Shown: piece by piece, positions 5,581-5,599 of the stretch
Position numbering within the stretch: the stretch's first letter is position 1
Layout: each line of letters opens with the position of its first letter
DNA from: Micrococcales bacterium UBA3913
Lineage (GTDB): Bacteria; Actinomycetota; Actinomycetes; Actinomycetales; Microbacteriaceae
Length of the DNA: 5,599 nt
NCBI GenBank assembly: GCA_002391425.1
Contig: DGEZ01000152.1
Span: 1 to 5,599, forward strand
Direction: 5' to 3'
Made by a program: the position numbers and the translations under genes
The notes under the pieces: generated by a model
The model's database searches: none
The model's input: the letters and a program-made list of their open reading frames with translations, nothing else
Told to the model about the DNA's origin: nothing

Positions 5581-5599
5581 CTGTCTCTTATACACATCT
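5581..5599. other. Sequencing adapter (Tn5/Nextera mosaic end), right edge
   Basis: The last 19 bases, CTGTCTCTTATACACATCT, are an exact reverse complement of the Tn5 mosaic end and point inward. Reading them on the minus strand gives the artefactual peptides MCIRDR and, in another frame, MYKRQ. Genomic sequence ends at 5580. Confidence 0.98.

Noticed and set aside
5581..5599. Tn5 or other transposon end
   Set aside because: The sequence is the engineered mosaic end, not a natural Tn5 outer or inner end. It occurs at both contig termini without transposase or target duplication.
1..5599. Circular element with the two ends joining
   Set aside because: The identical termini are adapter. Without them the integrase C-terminus and relaxase N-terminus are both missing, so the ends do not close on each other.
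1..5599. CRISPR array, tRNA/rRNA genes, attachment site or oriT
   Set aside because: I saw no regularly spaced repeats, no tRNA cloverleaf or rRNA segments, and no direct repeat beside the integrase. The likely attP and oriT positions lie outside the window.

Overview
This window is an assembled fragment of a mobile genetic element from a high-G+C actinomycete. The guess rests on strong G/C bias at third codon positions, GTG start use, an apparently leaderless regulator gene, and the mix of an XRE regulator, a tyrosine integrase, a VbhA-Fic pair and a MobF-type conjugative helicase. A Microbacteriaceae-like host is plausible, but the taxonomy is inference. Both ends are synthetic: 1-19 and 5581-5599 are Tn5/Nextera mosaic-end adapter in the inward orientation of a tagmented fragment. 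Only 20-5580 is genomic, and the genes at both edges are cut.

Layout, left to right. (1) Minus strand: a tyrosine recombinase (20-1221, truncated just after its catalytic Tyr) is preceded by an XRE-family regulator gene (1218-1871). The two overlap by ATGA, so they look like one translationally coupled operon. (2) 1872-1969 is a compact divergent control region. Two back-to-back promoters have abutting -35 boxes, and an imperfect 13-bp inverted repeat covers both -10 regions. (3) Plus strand: a small excisionase-like winged-HTH protein (1970-2194), then a strong GC hairpin (2203-2227). (4) Plus strand: a toxin-antitoxin operon made of a VbhA-like antitoxin (2304-2504) and a Fic-domain protein (2526-3329). 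The Fic active-site motif is unusual, and the antitoxin lacks a clear canonical inhibitory motif. (5) Minus strand, convergent with the Fic gene and only 15 nt from it: the C-terminal 744 residues of a TraA/TrwC-type (MobF) conjugative protein (3345-5580). This part holds the RecD-like helicase and a long charged helical tail. The relaxase domain itself lies beyond the right edge.

Together these genes fit an integrative conjugative or mobilizable element. The integrase and excisionase-like protein would move the element in and out of the chromosome under the XRE regulator. The MobF protein would process and unwind DNA for transfer. The VbhA-Fic pair would stabilise the element or act on recipients. 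I recognise no wholly new system. The points most worth checking are the altered Fic/VbhA pair and the overlapping divergent switch between the integrase and excisionase genes.
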